Below are positions 62,360 through 64,000 of a stretch of DNA of 64,000 nt, one piece after another (the stretch's first letter is position 1; each line of letters starts with the position of its first letter). The notes under the pieces were generated by a model that was not told the origin of the DNA, did no database searches, and saw only the letters and a program-made list of their open reading frames with translations. A program made the translations under genes and the position numbers. The stretch comes from Corynebacterium occultum. GTDB taxonomy: Bacteria; Actinomycetota; Actinomycetes; Mycobacteriales; Mycobacteriaceae. The stretch lies in assembly GCF_009734425.1 (NCBI RefSeq), contig NZ_CP046455.1, positions 2,728,001 through 2,792,000 on the forward strand. The letters run 5' to 3'.

Positions 62360-64000
62360 TTGAGCAGCACCACCTATCCGCCGGAGCACTCCGACCCCGA
62401 AGCCCCAAGTGTAGAAACAGCAGCCGCGGCAGCCGCCAAACGTGAGAAGGCGGAGAAGATCGGCCGTTATGTGGCGATGTTCCTCATGCCGGTGCTCATG
62501 GTCGGCATGATGATCACCGGCTACCTGGGCGCCATGCACTCCCCCAGCCCCAATGACATGCCCATCGCCGTCACCGGCAACACCACCGTCACCCAGGCCT
62601 TCACCCAGAACCTCGTGGCGAACAACCCCGGCGCGGTGGACGTGGAGGTGGCTGCCGATGAGCAGACCGCCCGGAACATGGTCTTCGACCGTGAGGTCAC
62701 CGCCGCGGTATCCCTCAGTGGTTCCACCGCCACCCTGTACACCGCCAGCGGAGCCGGCGCCCAACTCGGCTCCACCGTCACCGGCCTGGTGGCCCCGGAG
62801 GTGCTCGCCCTCGACCTGGAACTAACCACCGAGGATCTGGCCCCGCTGCCGGAACAGGATATCTCCGGCCTGGCCGCAATGTTTCTGACCACCGCACTGG
62901 TCATGGCAGGTTATCTGCCCTTCAGCGTGCTGATCTCCAACTCCCCGGAACTACTGCGCTTTCGCCGTGCTCTGCCGCTGCTGGCGGGTTGGTCCGCACT
63001 GATCGCGGCACTTGCCTGGCTGGTCACCGGCCCGATGCTGGGTGTGGTCGGCAGTGAACACACCACCGCGGTACTCGGAATCTCCTGGCTGGGGGTCTTC
63101 GCCATCGGCAGCGTACAGCTCTTCTTCACCCGTCTCTTCGGCCCCATGGCAGTCCTGGTGGGCATGCTCTTCCTCATGGTGTTGGGAATGCCGGCCTCCA
63201 ACATGAGCTTCCCGATCTCGACGATGCCCTCCTTCTACACCCAGCTGCACGCCTTCCTGCCCATGCCGGCCATTGGTGAGGCATTGCGCTCCGAGCTCTA
63301 CTTCGGTGGGGCGGGAGCAGGCAGGCACCTGCTGGTGCTGGTCTTCGGCGCGATCGCCGGCCTGGGTGCCACCCTGCTTTATGATGTCCTCAAAAAGCGC
63401 AAGCACCCGGCACCTAAGCCCATGGTGATCAACATGCCTTCGCTGCACGGCGGCAAGCGCCCCAAGTCACGCTTCTGGCGCTACGCATCCCTGTTCGTCT
63501 TCCCTTTCGTCATGGTCTCCATGATGCTGACGGTCATGCTCGGCGCCATGCATGAGCCCAGCCCGAAGGACATGCCGGTGGCCGTGGTGGGCACCACCAC
63601 CGAGCAGGCGGAACAGACCATCGCCGGCCTGGAACAGAACATGACAGGACTTTTCGATCTGCGTGCCCTGAACAACGAGACGGAAGCCCGGGAGCAGGTG
63701 GCCGAAAGAGAGATCGTCGGTGCCCTGATCCTGCCGAGCGCCGAGAACCCCACCGCCACCCTGCTGAGCAACCAGGCTGGCAGTTCCAGCGCCCAGATGG
63801 TCATCTCCCAGGTGTTCACCCAGGTCATGGGCGCGCAGCAGATTGAACTCAGCATTGAGGACATCGCCCCGCTGCCGGACTCGGACAGCAACGGCACCTC
63901 CACCATGTACATCGCCATGGGCTGGATGCTCTCTGGATTCATGATCATCATCGTCGGCGCCAACGCGGCACCTTCCAGCCGACCGCTGCGCAAACTGCTG
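62360..64000 (+). CDS. YhgE/Pip-like ABC-2-type membrane protein, partial, internally duplicated
   Basis: 547 codons, running off the window. The start is TTG 62360 behind AGGAG. After a 35-residue Ala/Glu-rich N-terminus there is a membrane helix, an extracytoplasmic domain (LGAMHSPSPNDMPIAV) and several helices. Then the same plan recurs 338 codons later (LGAMHEPSPKDMPVAV, nt 63545). The family includes phage-infection-protein-like and ABC-2 permease-like envelope proteins. It is probably an exporter component or cell-envelope factor controlled by the adjacent TetR protein. Function is not known. Confidence 0.8.
   Translation, partial: MSSTTYPPEHSDPEAPSVETAAAAAAKREKAEKIGRYVAMFLMPVLMVGMMITGYLGAMHSPSPNDMPIAVTGNTTVTQAFTQNLVANNPGAVDVEVAADEQTARNMVFDREVTAAVSLSGSTATLYTASGAGAQLGSTVTGLVAPEVLALDLELTTEDLAPLPEQDISGLAAMFLTTALVMAGYLPFSVLISNSPELLRFRRALPLLAGWSALIAALAWLVTGPMLGVVGSEHTTAVLGISWLGVFAIGSVQLFFTRLFGPMAVLVGMLFLMVLGMPASNMSFPISTMPSFYTQLHAFLPMPAIGEALRSELYFGGAGAGRHLLVLVFGAIAGLGATLLYDVLKKRKHPAPKPMVINMPSLHGGKRPKSRFWRYASLFVFPFVMVSMMLTVMLGAMHEPSPKDMPVAVVGTTTEQAEQTIAGLEQNMTGLFDLRALNNETEAREQVAEREIVGALILPSAENPTATLLSNQAGSSSAQMVISQVFTQVMGAQQIELSIEDIAPLPDSDSNGTSTMYIAMGWMLSGFMIIIVGANAAPSSRPLRKLL

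Noticed and set aside
1..64000. CRISPR arrays, tRNA/rRNA genes, insertion sequences, prophage
   Set aside because: No regularly spaced repeats, tRNA-like cloverleaf sequences, rRNA segments, transposase or phage proteins were recognised in reading both strands. A dedicated search could still find a degenerate element in 1744-3951.

Overview
The window is chromosomal DNA of a high-G+C actinobacterium, almost certainly a Corynebacterium. The evidence is gene order as I know it from C. glutamicum. An ald-hspR-dnaJ-grpE-dnaK block (13.8-20.2 kb) and a divergent fpr2 / cysI-cysX-cysH-cysD-cysN-cysY-cysZ sulfur block (32.3-41.1 kb) are both present. A SpaA-type pilin with an LPLTG sorting signal lies at the left edge, and DtxR-, McbR-, RosR-, HspR- and GlxR-like sites sit where corynebacterial regulation would predict them. 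No phage, insertion sequence, CRISPR array, tRNA or rRNA gene was recognised.

Layout. 0-2 kb: start of a probable sortase and a major pilin, followed by about 2.2 kb with no convincing gene. 3.9-7.4 kb: a sodium:solute symporter with a 43-residue membrane partner, convergent with a GltS-type symporter. 7.6-11.1 kb: two flavin oxidoreductases behind matching RosR-type operators, then a globin/reductase-like protein. 11.4-13.8 kb: a nitrilase-family hydrolase divergent from a small helical protein plus an alpha/beta hydrolase, with two inverted DnaA boxes between them. 13.8-20.2 kb: acetaldehyde dehydrogenase and the heat-shock chaperones. 20.7-25.1 kb: Dps behind a DtxR box, and PutA. 25.2-33.3 kb: AI-2E family exporter, DUF3267 protein, an AbgT transporter plus M20 hydrolase pair, a DJ-1/PfpI protein and a nucleosidase. 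32.3-41.1 kb: assimilatory sulfate reduction, with four McbR-like sites in the divergent promoter. 41.3-46.9 kb: a SWIM/SNF2 helicase, a scar where two divergent genes have both lost their 5' ends, an MFS transporter and a 27-residue membrane peptide. 47.2-55.1 kb: a Baeyer-Villiger monooxygenase plus esterase pair with a PucR-type regulator, small membrane or secreted proteins, and an aromatic-ring hydroxylase divergent from a second PucR-type regulator. 55.3-64 kb: an essential-type Fe-S oxidoreductase with an extreme Ala/Pro/Gly tail, a DUF1707 protein, an aromatic-acid transporter, a TetR regulator and the start of a YhgE/Pip-like membrane protein with an internal duplication.

Functional links. 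The cys block imports sulfate (CysZ), activates it (CysDN), reduces APS (CysH, with a Cys pattern for a 4Fe-4S APS reductase) and reduces sulfite (CysI with electrons via Fpr2/CysX). The monooxygenase/esterase pair fits ketone to ester to alcohol plus acid. The AbgT/M20 pair fits uptake and cleavage of p-aminobenzoyl-glutamate or a similar amide. Many genes here have a -10 hexamer about 7 nt before the start codon and no Shine-Dalgarno sequence, so leaderless mRNAs seem common. Several ORF starts were shortened to agree with these signals. All motif matches were made by eye and no database search was run.
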